Shown: positions 1-5,978 of the stretch, piece after piece
Numbering within the stretch: the stretch's first letter is position 1
How the letters are laid out: each line of letters opens with the position of its first letter
Assembly: GCA_017555465.1 (NCBI GenBank)
Contig: JAFZGH010000032.1
Location: 1-9,606 of the forward strand
Direction of reading: 5' to 3'
DNA length: 9,606 bases
Source of the DNA: Akkermansia sp.
GTDB taxonomy: Bacteria > Verrucomicrobiota > Verrucomicrobiia > Verrucomicrobiales > Akkermansiaceae
The notes under the pieces: generated by a model
The model's database searches: none
What the model was told of the DNA's origin: nothing
The model's input: only the letters and a program-made list of their open reading frames with translations
Position numbers and translations under genes: made by a program

Positions 1-44
1 AGGAAGTACAACACTTCGTACCTCCAACCTCGTACTTCGTACAT
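1..44. repeat. Degenerate short repeats of CTTCGTAC in the pckG 3' flank
   Basis: The octamer CTTCGTAC occurs at 14-21 and again at 35-42, with a related CCTCGTAC at 28-35 between them. GAAGTAC at 3-9 is the inverse complement of GTACTTC at 32-38, so the stretch could also fold back. No reading frame of note lies here. It looks like a small intergenic repeat cut by the window edge; its full extent and any genome-wide copies cannot be seen. Confidence 0.45.
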
Positions 45-87
45 AAAGCAATCTGCCGCCTTTCGCAGGAAAGGCGGCAGATGCTTT
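45..87 (-). terminator. Long hairpin downstream of pckG, likely terminator
   Basis: Bases 45-64 pair with 69-87 as a stem of about 19 base pairs with one bulged A (position 50) and a four-base loop (65-68). It sits about 30 bases past the pckG stop codon. On the minus strand the stem is followed by only a short T stretch (TTTAT), so termination may be less efficient than at a classic site. Being symmetrical, it could also stop transcription arriving on the plus strand from outside the window. Confidence 0.7.
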
Positions 88-115
88 AGTCAGCTTTTCA
101 GCAGGCCGAGTTCAA

Positions 116-1957
116 TTAGAACTTGGCGAGCATAGCCTGGCGCTGGGCTTCGAGCTCGGCGGGCAGCTTGTCACCGACCATGGCGAACAGCTCGGTCTGA
201 GACTCGAGCTCAGCCTTCCACTCGGAAGCGGAGATGGTCATGTTGGTGTTGAAAGCAGCTTCGTCGTAGTCCTTCAGACCGTCGGTGTCGAGTTCCTCGA
301 AGGTGGGGGAGATACCCAGAGCGGTTTCCACGCCCTGCACCTCACCGCGGCAGCGGCGGAGCACCCAGTCGAGCACGCGCATGTTGTCGCCGAAGCCGGG
401 CCATACGAAGTTGCCCTCGGCGTCCTTGCGGAACCAGTTCACGTTGAAGATCTTGGGCAGCTTGCAAGCGCAGGTCTTGGTACCCATATCCAGCCAGTGC
501 TGCCAGTAGTCACCCACATTGTAACCAATGAAGGGCTTCATGGCCATCGGGTCACGACGCACCTGGCCAATCTGGCCGAAGGCAGCGGCGGTCATCTCAG
601 AGCCCATGGTAGCACCCACGTACACGCCGTGGTTCCAATCCTTGGACTGGAATACGAGCGGCATGGTGGTAGCGCGGCGGCCACCGAAGAGGAATGCGCT
701 GATGGACACACCCTCGGGGTTGTAGTACTCGGGGTCGAGCGTGGGGCACTGGGAAGCGGGAGCGGTGAAGCGGCTGTTCGGGTGAGCGCACTTGCGGCCG
801 CAATCCGGAGTCCAGTCGTTGCCCTGCCAGTCGATGGCGTGGGCAGGAGCCTCGCCGTCCATACCTTCCCACCATACGTCACCGTCGTCGGTCAGACCCA
901 CGTTGGTGAAGATGATGTTCTCCTTGATGGTGTCCATGGCGATGGGGTTGGACTTGTAGGAAGTACCGGGAGCCACACCGAAGTAACCGTTTTCGGGGTT
1001 GATGGCGTGGAAGGTGCCGTCCTCGTGGGGCCAGATCCAGGCGATGTCGTCGCCGATGATGCTGGTCTTCCAGCCCTTGGCAGCCAGTGCGGGCGGGGGC
1101 ACAACCATGGCCAGGTTGGTCTTACCGCAGGCAGAGGGGAATGCGCCGGTCACATAGGACTTGCGACCCTGGGGATCGGTGATGCCGAGGATGAGCATGT
1201 GCTCAGCCATCCAGCCGTTCTTCTGGGCGATACCAGTGGCGATACGGAGAGCAAGGCACTTCTTGCCAAGCAGAGCGTTACCACCGTAACCGGAACCGTA
1301 GGAGATAATCTCGCCAGTCTCGGGGAAGTGGCAGATGTACTTCTCTTCGTTGTTGCAGGGCCAGGTCACGTCTTCCTGACCGGGCTCAAGGGGAGCACCC
1401 ACGGTGTGGAGGCAGGGAACGAAGTCGCCGTAGCCGTCGCGCTTGGGATTGCCACCGCCGTTCACTTCGTCCTCGAGGCGCTTGAGCACCTTCTCACCCA
1501 TGATGGTCATGATGCGCATGTTGGTCACCACGTAGGCAGAGTCGGTGATTTCGATACCGATCTTGGCCAGGGGGGAATCCAGCGGGCCCATGCAGAAAGG
1601 AATCACGTACATGGTACGGCCCTTCATGGAACCATCGAGGTAGGGGTTGAGGATGGCGCGCATCTCAGCCGGGGACTTCCAGTTGTTGGTAGGACCAGCG
1701 TCCTCCTCCTTTTCGGAGCAGATGAATGTGCGTTCCTCTACGCGGGCCACGTCAGAAGGAGTAGAACGAGCCAGGAAGCAGCCGGGGCGCTTCTCGGGGT
1801 TCAGGCGGATGTAGGTGCCTTTCTCCACGAGCATGTCGCAGAGCTGGGTGTTCTCTTCCTCGGAACCGTCGCACCAGTAGACGGAATCGGGTTTGCAGAG
1901 CTGGCGAATCTGTTCGACCCACTCAGCAGCCTTCTTATGAGTAGTACCTGTAATCAT
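116..1957 (-). CDS. pckG: Phosphoenolpyruvate carboxykinase (GTP)
   Basis: This cytosolic enzyme interconverts oxaloacetate plus GTP with phosphoenolpyruvate, CO2 and GDP. It is the committed gluconeogenic step, and in fermenters it can run in the carboxylating direction. The 613-residue product shows the hallmark GTP-PEPCK P-loop FPSACGKTN near residues 273-281, including the reactive cysteine (about 277). It also has the IIGDDIAW kinase-2/metal segment near 301-308, the SGYGGNALLGKK substrate segment and GGRRATTMPLV further on. Length matches the family (about 600-620). The open frame extends upstream to an ATG at 2032 (638 residues), but those 25 extra residues do not look like the family and cover a good promoter (1967-1995), so I chose the ATG at 1957. 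No Shine-Dalgarno precedes it. It is transcribed on its own or behind hpt. Function is very secure; the start is less so. Confidence 0.97.
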   Translation of the reverse strand: MITGTTHKKAAEWVEQIRQLCKPDSVYWCDGSEEENTQLCDMLVEKGTYIRLNPEKRPGCFLARSTPSDVARVEERTFICSEKEEDAGPTNNWKSPAEMRAILNPYLDGSMKGRTMYVIPFCMGPLDSPLAKIGIEITDSAYVVTNMRIMTIMGEKVLKRLEDEVNGGGNPKRDGYGDFVPCLHTVGAPLEPGQEDVTWPCNNEEKYICHFPETGEIISYGSGYGGNALLGKKCLALRIATGIAQKNGWMAEHMLILGITDPQGRKSYVTGAFPSACGKTNLAMVVPPPALAAKGWKTSIIGDDIAWIWPHEDGTFHAINPENGYFGVAPGTSYKSNPIAMDTIKENIIFTNVGLTDDGDVWWEGMDGEAPAHAIDWQGNDWTPDCGRKCAHPNSRFTAPASQCPTLDPEYYNPEGVSISAFLFGGRRATTMPLVFQSKDWNHGVYVGATMGSEMTAAAFGQIGQVRRDPMAMKPFIGYNVGDYWQHWLDMGTKTCACKLPKIFNVNWFRKDAEGNFVWPGFGDNMRVLDWVLRRCRGEVQGVETALGISPTFEELDTDGLKDYDEAAFNTNMTISASEWKAELESQTELFAMVGDKLPAELEAQRQAMLAKF

Positions 1958-1966
1958 GGTGCTTGT

Positions 1967-1995
1967 AAAATACCACACAAGCCACGAACTTGCAA
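1967..1995 (-). promoter_or_regulatory. pckG promoter, extended -10
   Basis: On the minus strand TTGCAA (1995-1990) lies 17 bases before TATTTT (1972-1967), and the hexamer is preceded by TGG, an extended -10 element. Only nine bases separate the -10 from the ATG at 1957, so the transcript would start about three bases before the start codon. It lies inside the longer alternative reading frame, which argues against the upstream ATG. Confidence 0.6.
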
Positions 1996-2064
1996 CACGA
2001 AATTTAGAGAATTTGGGCAGAAAGTTCGCCATGCCGGCTTTCCGTGCGCCTTTCCGGCACGCAG

Positions 2065-2101
2065 CAGGGTGGGCAACGCCTGCACGGCGCGGCCCACCCT
2101 G
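2065..2101. repeat. GC-rich inverted repeat between hpt and pckG
   Basis: CAGGGTGGGC at 2065-2074 pairs with GCCCACCCTG at 2092-2101, a perfect 10-base-pair stem. The 17-base loop can form a small inner GCC/GGC stem. No T-run follows on either strand, so it is not a standard intrinsic terminator. It could be a Rho-associated or mRNA-stabilising hairpin after hpt, or an uncatalogued intergenic repeat. Confidence 0.5.
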
Positions 2102-2151
2102 TCTGTTACGCCGGAGTACAGGCCCTGCCGGCGCTCAATGGAAGAGGGAAG

Positions 2152-2180
2152 AAAAAAAATCAGGCTTCCACGTAGCCGAT
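2152..2180 (-). terminator. Intrinsic terminator overlapping the hpt stop codon
   Basis: On the minus strand the last codons of hpt form ATC-GGCT, a seven-base loop, AGCC and, after a bulged T, GAT. A run of eight T follows directly (2159-2152). The stem is short (seven pairs with one bulge) but the T-run is strong, and its position exactly at the gene end supports the call. It would separate hpt transcription from pckG. Confidence 0.45.
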
Positions 2181-2672
2181 GTAGGGGAGATTACGGTATT
2201 TCCCGTTGTAATCCAGGCCATAACCGACCAGGAAATGATTCCCGCAGTGCAAGGCAGCAAAATTGGCATCGCACTCATGACTGCGGCGGCCTTCCTTATC
2301 AATCGCCACGGTCGAGGCCACCTTGGTGGCACCAGACTTGCGGAGTTCTTCGCACACGGCGCGCATCGTCAAACCGGTATCGAGCACATCATCAATCACC
2401 AGCACGCGCTTGCCAGCGCAATCCGGCAGCGCATTGTGCCAGCAGAGTTCGCCCGTGCTCTCTGTGCCGGCATAGCTGGAGATGCGGATGGTCTGCAGCT
2501 CAAAGTTAGCGGGCAGGCAGCGCAGCAGGTCGGCTGCGTACCAGATAGCACCATTCAGCAGGCAGAGAGCCACCACAGGCTCCTCGCTACCAAAGCAGGC
2601 TTCAATCTGCCGGGCTGTGCGCTGCACCGCCTCCTGAATTTGTTCAGCCGAATAGAGAGTCTTGATTTCCAT
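2160..2672 (-). CDS. hpt: Hypoxanthine phosphoribosyltransferase
   Basis: This purine-salvage enzyme transfers the phosphoribosyl group of PRPP to hypoxanthine (and often guanine), giving IMP or GMP in the cytosol. The 170-residue product has the type I phosphoribosyltransferase PRPP-binding motif VLVIDDVLDTGLT (residues 90-102). It also has the family's C-terminal signature FLVGYGLDYNGKYRNLPYIG (147-166), in which the aromatic and aspartate residues contact the base and pyrophosphate. The N-terminal loop near residues 36-50 (CLLNGAIWYAADLLR) corresponds to the usual LKGA segment, with Asn in place of the common Lys. The ATG at 2672 gives family length; an in-frame TTG at 2684 is the alternative. 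No Shine-Dalgarno and no clear promoter are visible just upstream, so it may be transcribed with the membrane protein gene 108 bases upstream. Confidence 0.93.
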   Translation of the reverse strand: MEIKTLYSAEQIQEAVQRTARQIEACFGSEEPVVALCLLNGAIWYAADLLRCLPANFELQTIRISSYAGTESTGELCWHNALPDCAGKRVLVIDDVLDTGLTMRAVCEELRKSGATKVASTVAIDKEGRRSHECDANFAALHCGNHFLVGYGLDYNGKYRNLPYIGYVEA

Positions 2673-2780
2673 AAACAAACGCAATCTGTTAGTGAGTGCT
2701 GCGACAGGCTACTACAAGCCATGCCAAAAAGCAAGCACAAGTTGCCGTCCAACGCTCATTTAATGTATTTTTGCAACAAA

Positions 2781-3506
2781 TCAGGCCAGTTTCTGCCCCT
2801 CGCCGTCACTACGCTTACCTGCCAGGGCAAACAAGCGGTCCCACACAGGGCAGTAGCGGAAAAACCACCCGATGATGAAGCCAGTACTTACCGCGCAGAT
2901 GATTGAGCCTTCTCGCACACCCGCCAAAGACCCCAGCATCAGCAGCGAAGCCAACACTGCAATCGCCAGCATCGAGCAGTCAACCGCCACTTTCACACGG
3001 CTGAAACGCCAGCCGAACGTATGGCTGATGGCCAGGCAGAGACCTTCCGCCGAAAGAGGCACCAGATTCGCCTTCACGAAGGTGAAGATACCAAAGGCGC
3101 AAAGGAAGCACCCCAGGAAGGTATACCCCAGAGAGGCCACATAATTCGGTACGGGAAGCGGGCTCGTATAAATCAGGCACACATCCAGCATCACACCCAG
3201 AAGGAGGCCATTCACAATCTGCAGCAACTGAACGCAGCGGTATTTGCTGCGTAGCAGCAGAATCTGCAACACTACCAGGGTGACATGCACGCAGATAAGC
3301 ATATTGCCGACAGTGCACCACTCATACCCGGCACCTCCCGGCTGCGTTCCCAGCAGCAGATGCGCCACCAGTGCGGGACTCGTAATAGCATCCGTACCGA
3401 GGTCTGCAAGGATTGTAAAACCAATACCCTGCGCCAGAATAAACAACCCGAGCAGGAGACAAAACAGACGCGCCATCAATTCACCAAAGGAATACTGATA
3501 TTTCAT
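2781..3506 (-). CDS. YczE/YyaS/YitT-family multi-pass membrane protein
   Basis: The 241-residue integral inner-membrane protein has about six hydrophobic segments, near residues 13-34, 66-85, 92-112, 123-145, 172-192 and 200-216. It ends in a short charged cytoplasmic tail. The LGTDAITSP stretch after the first span (36-44) and the SAEGLCLAIS...VKVAVD pattern (152-176) are typical of the YczE/YitT-type family, whose transport substrate or role is not established. Start: ATG at 3506, with a good promoter directly upstream; an in-frame TTG at 3524 lies within that promoter and is unlikely. It is 108 bases upstream of hpt on the same strand with no strong terminator between them, so the two may be co-transcribed. 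Nothing here links it functionally to purine salvage. Confidence 0.8.
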   Translation of the reverse strand: MKYQYSFGELMARLFCLLLGLFILAQGIGFTILADLGTDAITSPALVAHLLLGTQPGGAGYEWCTVGNMLICVHVTLVVLQILLLRSKYRCVQLLQIVNGLLLGVMLDVCLIYTSPLPVPNYVASLGYTFLGCFLCAFGIFTFVKANLVPLSAEGLCLAISHTFGWRFSRVKVAVDCSMLAIAVLASLLMLGSLAGVREGSIICAVSTGFIIGWFFRYCPVWDRLFALAGKRSDGEGQKLA

Positions 3507-3514
3507 CGCCACCC

Positions 3515-3543
3515 ATGCTAACAAATATCAGGGGAGAATTCAA
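3515..3543 (-). promoter_or_regulatory. Promoter of the YczE-like gene
   Basis: On the minus strand TTGAAT (3543-3538) is 17 bases from TAGCAT (3520-3515), and TGT directly precedes the -10, giving an extended -10. The ATG at 3506 follows after only eight bases, so the mRNA would be essentially leaderless. Confidence 0.55.
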
Positions 3544-3658
3544 ACTAAAAGATACAGACAGCCGCCATAACCGTTGACATGCCCCTCCACCCTCCCTGTC
3601 TACAAGGAAAATCATGAAGCCAATTCCACCATACCGCCCGCCATACTCCAGAATAGGA

Positions 3659-3687
3659 TTGCAAGCCACGCGGGTTTGTGGTACAGT
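3659..3687 (+). promoter_or_regulatory. Promoter of the 66-residue membrane protein gene
   Basis: TTGCAA (3659-3664), a 17-base spacer ending in TGG and TACAGT (3682-3687) form an extended -10 promoter very like that of pckG. The ATG at 3702 lies 14 bases downstream of the -10, predicting a leader of about eight bases. Confidence 0.55.
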
Positions 3688-3701
3688 GCCGCTGTTGCCG
3701 C

Positions 3702-3902
3702 ATGAGGGAGGAATTATCAGCGAATGAAGATGTCATCTTCGCCCAGCAGAACCGCAAGGTTGTGATGGGGCGCGGCAGCGTGGCAAACAAGCCCCGCCAG
3801 CTGGTGAGCGCGGGGTGGATTATCTTCTGGTATCTGCTGGCGCTGGTGGCCCTGAACGCATGGTTGCTGCGCCTGCTCGGCTACATCTCCCTCCCCTGGT
3901 AA
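3702..3902 (+). CDS. Small single-pass membrane protein, function unknown
   Basis: The 66-residue protein has a polar, mixed-charge N-terminal half (1-35) and one strongly hydrophobic helix near 38-58 rich in Trp, Leu and Ala. It ends in a very short tail. The charge pattern, with basic residues just before the helix (NKPRQ), suggests an N-in topology with the C-terminus outside. I do not recognise a family. The frame stays open upstream to a GTG at 3678, but that codon lies inside the promoter, so ATG 3702 is preferred. The gene diverges from the YczE-like gene and converges on the kinase gene. Support for it being real is the matched promoter, the clear helix and the lack of any other gene in the interval. 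Confidence 0.6.
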   Translation: MREELSANEDVIFAQQNRKVVMGRGSVANKPRQLVSAGWIIFWYLLALVALNAWLLRLLGYISLPW

Positions 3903-3930
3903 AGGCACCATCACTACGGCGCAGACCAGC

Positions 3931-3939
3931 CCCCCCCCC
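3931..3939. repeat. Run of nine C between convergent genes
   Basis: An uninterrupted C9 tract (G9 on the minus strand) lies between the stop of the small membrane protein (3902) and the stop of the kinase gene (3961). Such tracts are prone to slippage. It is outside both reading frames as called, so any length change would alter only 3' untranslated regions. Confidence 0.8.
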
Positions 3940-3960
3940 GGAGAAGCACCTCTGCCAGAA

Positions 3961-5121
3961 TCATCCGGCAGGTACTACCTGGCGCTCCATGAGTTCCTGA
4001 GTCTGGTGCTGCATCTGCCTGACCCACTCTTCCACCTTGGCATCAATCCAGGCGCGCCTGTCGCCCTCCCCCGTATAGCCATAATTCTCTGCGTCTCTTT
4101 CCAGCGCCTCGCGGTACTGCAAGCGCAGAATCTTCTGCATACGTTCCCGAATAGTATTCTTTTCAGCTTCAGTATACAGAGAAACAGGCACAACCGCCGG
4201 CTCATCATCCGCATGCGGCATCACAACAGCATCAGGTGATTGCAGAAGCGCCCCCACACACACCACGCCCAGAAGGAAGGCACCCACCAGCAGCAGCAAC
4301 AGCCGGCATGCGTTGCTCTGCGGATTCCGTAAAGCCCCCACCCAGTCTGCCGCACAGGCATAGCGGCGGTCTATATCATCCACCCCTGCCCGTTTGAGCG
4401 CGCAGACAAAGCGCCGGGGATAACGGCGCAGCACCTTACCAGGCAGCAATTTCCCCATACTATGCGCCAGCGCATACAAATCCGACCAGGGGCCGACCCG
4501 CCCATGCTGCTGGAACTGCTCCGGCGCGGCATATCCCGGAGTCCCCACCAGGGTAATAGTTGTCGGAGGCGTACCCAGCATCGCCGCACCAAAATCAATC
4601 AGCACCGGCTGGGCATCCTCCCGGATAATGATATTCGACGGCTTGATGTCGCGGTGCAGCACCTCATGAGCATGCAGATACCCCAGAGCTTCCAGAATCC
4701 GCTGCAGAACCAGCATCACCCCCTGCACCTCTGGTGCATGCGGCGGCAGCCAGTCTCCGAGGCGTTCACCCTCCACATACTCCATCACCATATAGGCCGT
4801 GCCACAAGCCTGGAAAATATCGTAAACCTTCACCACACCGGGGTGATTCAGCCCGGCCAGGATGCGGGCTTCGCGGCAGAACGACAGCAAGGAGCGCTCG
4901 TATCCATCCGGAGACACAGGCTGCACCTCTGCAGCCCCCGGAGTACGGAGGCAGAGCATAGGAGGAAAATGCTCTTTAATGACCACCTCACGCTCCAGGT
5001 GGGCATCATAGGCCAGGTAACTGATGCCACCCCCGCCGCGTCCCAGCACACGGCGAATCTCACAATGCCCCAGACGAGTCCTCTGCGGCAAAGCACCCTC
5101 CATCTGCATCGGCTCCGGCAT
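3961..5121 (-). CDS. Membrane-anchored Ser/Thr protein kinase (PknB/Hanks type)
   Basis: This protein phosphorylates serine or threonine on other proteins from the inner face of the cytoplasmic membrane; its targets are unknown. In its 386 residues the kinase domain runs from about 18 to 265. It has a glycine-rich loop LGRGGGGISY (26-35), the catalytic Lys in VVIKE (49), the helix-C Glu (84), HRDIKPSN (156-163), DFG (176-178), and GTPGYAAPEQF containing the APE-type motif (199-201). All catalytic residues are present, so it should be active. One membrane span follows (about 272-293), then a polar, charged tail of about 90 residues, probably periplasmic, with helical Glu/Arg/Gln-rich character and no PASTA repeats. 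The ATG at 5121 is 25 bases after the stop of the HTH-RHH gene on the same strand, so the two look like one operon. No terminator is evident downstream. Confidence 0.93.
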   Translation of the reverse strand: MPEPMQMEGALPQRTRLGHCEIRRVLGRGGGGISYLAYDAHLEREVVIKEHFPPMLCLRTPGAAEVQPVSPDGYERSLLSFCREARILAGLNHPGVVKVYDIFQACGTAYMVMEYVEGERLGDWLPPHAPEVQGVMLVLQRILEALGYLHAHEVLHRDIKPSNIIIREDAQPVLIDFGAAMLGTPPTTITLVGTPGYAAPEQFQQHGRVGPWSDLYALAHSMGKLLPGKVLRRYPRRFVCALKRAGVDDIDRRYACAADWVGALRNPQSNACRLLLLLVGAFLLGVVCVGALLQSPDAVVMPHADDEPAVVPVSLYTEAEKNTIRERMQKILRLQYREALERDAENYGYTGEGDRRAWIDAKVEEWVRQMQHQTQELMERQVVPAG

Positions 5122-5146
5122 ACCTGAAAATCAGAATGAATCCGTA

Positions 5147-5557
5147 TCAGGAATCAGGCAATATCACCTTGCGCGTCTTGAGCGCAGGCGGAGACTCCAG
5201 CAAATCCGTTATAGCCTGGGCCACCATACCCTCCATGGTCATACCGGCAGCCATGGCGCGTTCGGCCAGGCGGTTATATAACTCAGGCGCAAGCTGAATC
5301 GTCAACGCCAGCGAGGCATTGACACTCACACCACTGAGAGAAGTAACCGTATTCCCAGCCGCAACAGCCGGCAGCTGCACCATCACCCGCTCCAGCAACT
5401 GGCGTTTCAAAGGAGGGATATTCTTCTGGCTCATCCAGTTACGCACCGTAATCTCCGATACACCGCATTGCTCTGCAATCCAGCGGTAATCGAGTCCATG
5501 GCTTTTCAACCATGACTTCACCGTGCTTTTGAACTCCGTCTGCTCCCTGCCCTGCAT
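5147..5557 (-). CDS. Putative DNA-binding protein: N-terminal HTH plus C-terminal RHH-like segment
   Basis: The 136-residue protein has two apparent parts. Residues 13-45 contain a helix-turn-helix pattern, with WIAEQCGVSEITVRNWM (26-42) as the likely turn and recognition helix, as in Cro/XRE-like or transposase-type HTH domains. Residues 83-121 have the strand-helix-helix pattern of ribbon-helix-helix or CopG-like proteins (LTIQLAPELYNRLAERA...GMTMEGMVAQAI). By hand alignment this part matches the 58-residue upstream protein at 16 of 39 positions without gaps. It is a likely transcription factor, perhaps autoregulating this locus; targets are unknown. The ATG at 5557 has a weak GAGG upstream and lies 11 bases from a strong -10. 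It is followed by the kinase gene with a 25-base gap. The exact family is not recognised. Confidence 0.7.
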   Translation of the reverse strand: MQGREQTEFKSTVKSWLKSHGLDYRWIAEQCGVSEITVRNWMSQKNIPPLKRQLLERVMVQLPAVAAGNTVTSLSGVSVNASLALTIQLAPELYNRLAERAMAAGMTMEGMVAQAITDLLESPPALKTRKVILPDS

Positions 5558-5568
5558 AGACCTCTGTT

Positions 5569-5596
5569 ATCTTACCACAGGCGCGCGTGATGTCAA
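5569..5596 (-). promoter_or_regulatory. Promoter of the HTH-RHH/kinase operon
   Basis: On the minus strand a consensus TTGACA (5596-5591), a 16-base spacer ending in TGG and TAAGAT (5574-5569) lie 11 bases before the ATG at 5557. The GC-rich spacer contains alternating CGCGCGC. The predicted leader is about five bases. Confidence 0.65.
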
Positions 5597-5612
5597 GGAC
5601 TTCCGAAAAGGA

Positions 5613-5789
5613 CTATTCAGCCAGCTTCCGCACCGTCTGAGCAACCAACTGTTCCAGAGTCATCCCGGAAGCGGCAGCCTGCTGCGTCAATCGAGCCACC
5701 AAATCCATCTGCAACTCCACCTTCAGCTCACGCATCTCACCAGAAGACGCATTTTGAGACATAACGCATTTTTCATCTTCCTCACTCAT
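5613..5789 (-). CDS. Small ribbon-helix-helix (CopG-like) protein
   Basis: This short gene encodes 58 residues. After an acidic start (MSEEDEK), residues 20-58 show the RHH pattern: a polar strand (RELKVEL), a first helix (MDLVARLTQQAAAS), the turn GMT and a second helix (LEQLVAQTVRKLAE). It is a clear paralogue of the C-terminal part of the next gene (16 of 39 identical), which argues that both are real. RHH proteins bind DNA as dimers through the paired strands, so this is a plausible repressor or a dimerisation partner of its neighbour; no toxin gene is seen beside it. An internal ATG at 5762 (49 residues, MSQNASSG...) is a possible alternative start. Its own promoter lies at 5841-5869, and the -35 of the next gene sits 17 bases past its stop. 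Confidence 0.7.
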   Translation of the reverse strand: MSEEDEKCVMSQNASSGEMRELKVELQMDLVARLTQQAAASGMTLEQLVAQTVRKLAE

Positions 5790-5840
5790 ATTTAGATATT
5801 TCTGCTGAATTTCACCACTTATTCCTTATCGCGCACACCC

Positions 5841-5869
5841 ACTATACCATGATTTTTTTCTGCTGTAAA
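5841..5869 (-). promoter_or_regulatory. Promoter of the small RHH gene
   Basis: On the minus strand TTTACA (5869-5864) is 17 bases from TATAGT (5846-5841), with TGG directly before the -10. This is the closest match to consensus in the window. The expected start near 5834 leaves a leader of about 45 bases before ATG 5789, unlike the very short leaders elsewhere. Confidence 0.65.
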
Positions 5870-5891
5870 TTATCTTTTTGATATTTTGTAG

Positions 5892-5919
5892 TTGACTTTT
5901 TCGCTTTTTGAGATAGATA
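5892..5919 (+). promoter_or_regulatory. Upstream promoter candidate for the SPFH cluster
   Basis: TTGACT (5892-5897) is followed after 16 bases by TAGATA (5914-5919), within an AT-rich stretch that offers several alternative -10 registers (5914-5929). It lies back to back with the RHH-gene promoter, only about 20 bases away, so a regulator bound between them could affect both directions. Confidence 0.45.
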
Positions 5920-5957
5920 TATACATATAGCCGGGTATCCTCCCATTCTCTCAAATC

Positions 5958-5966
5958 TGATACCAT
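5958..5966 (+). promoter_or_regulatory. Extended -10 candidate just before the lipoprotein gene
   Basis: TGA plus TACCAT (5958-5966) forms an extended -10 element 12 bases before ATG 5979, in the same spacing as the other short-leader promoters here. There is no recognisable -35 at 16-18 bases, so this is weaker than the rest. Confidence 0.35.
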
Positions 5967-5978
5967 TCCTCTGCCAAC

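Noticed and set aside
1958..2032. 25-residue N-terminal extension of pckG from the ATG at 2032
   Set aside because: It exceeds the usual family length, does not look like GTP-PEPCK, and overlaps the best promoter. A GGAAAG upstream of 2032 leaves slight doubt.
497..2509. A 670-codon plus-strand open frame antisense to pckG and hpt
   Set aside because: It is the mirror of two unmistakable enzymes; its His/Val/Gly-rich product resembles no family and it crosses the intergenic region with no start signals.
3574..3602. Consensus TTGACA at 3574-3579 on the plus strand as a promoter
   Set aside because: At 16-18 bases only TGTCTA-like sequence is found, a poor -10, and no supported gene starts at a fitting distance.
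3614..3727. 37-codon plus-strand frame starting MKPIPPYRPP
   Set aside because: Too short and Pro/Arg-rich without structure; it runs over the promoter and start of the better-supported 66-residue gene.
4462..5127. 221-codon plus-strand frame antisense to the kinase
   Set aside because: It is complementary to a kinase with all catalytic motifs intact; the His/Arg/Gln-rich product is a codon-bias artefact.
5613..5789. RHH plus neighbour as a toxin-antitoxin pair
   Set aside because: The neighbour is itself DNA-binding with a paralogous RHH segment, not a RelE, MazF, PIN or similar toxin, and no such toxin is seen nearby.
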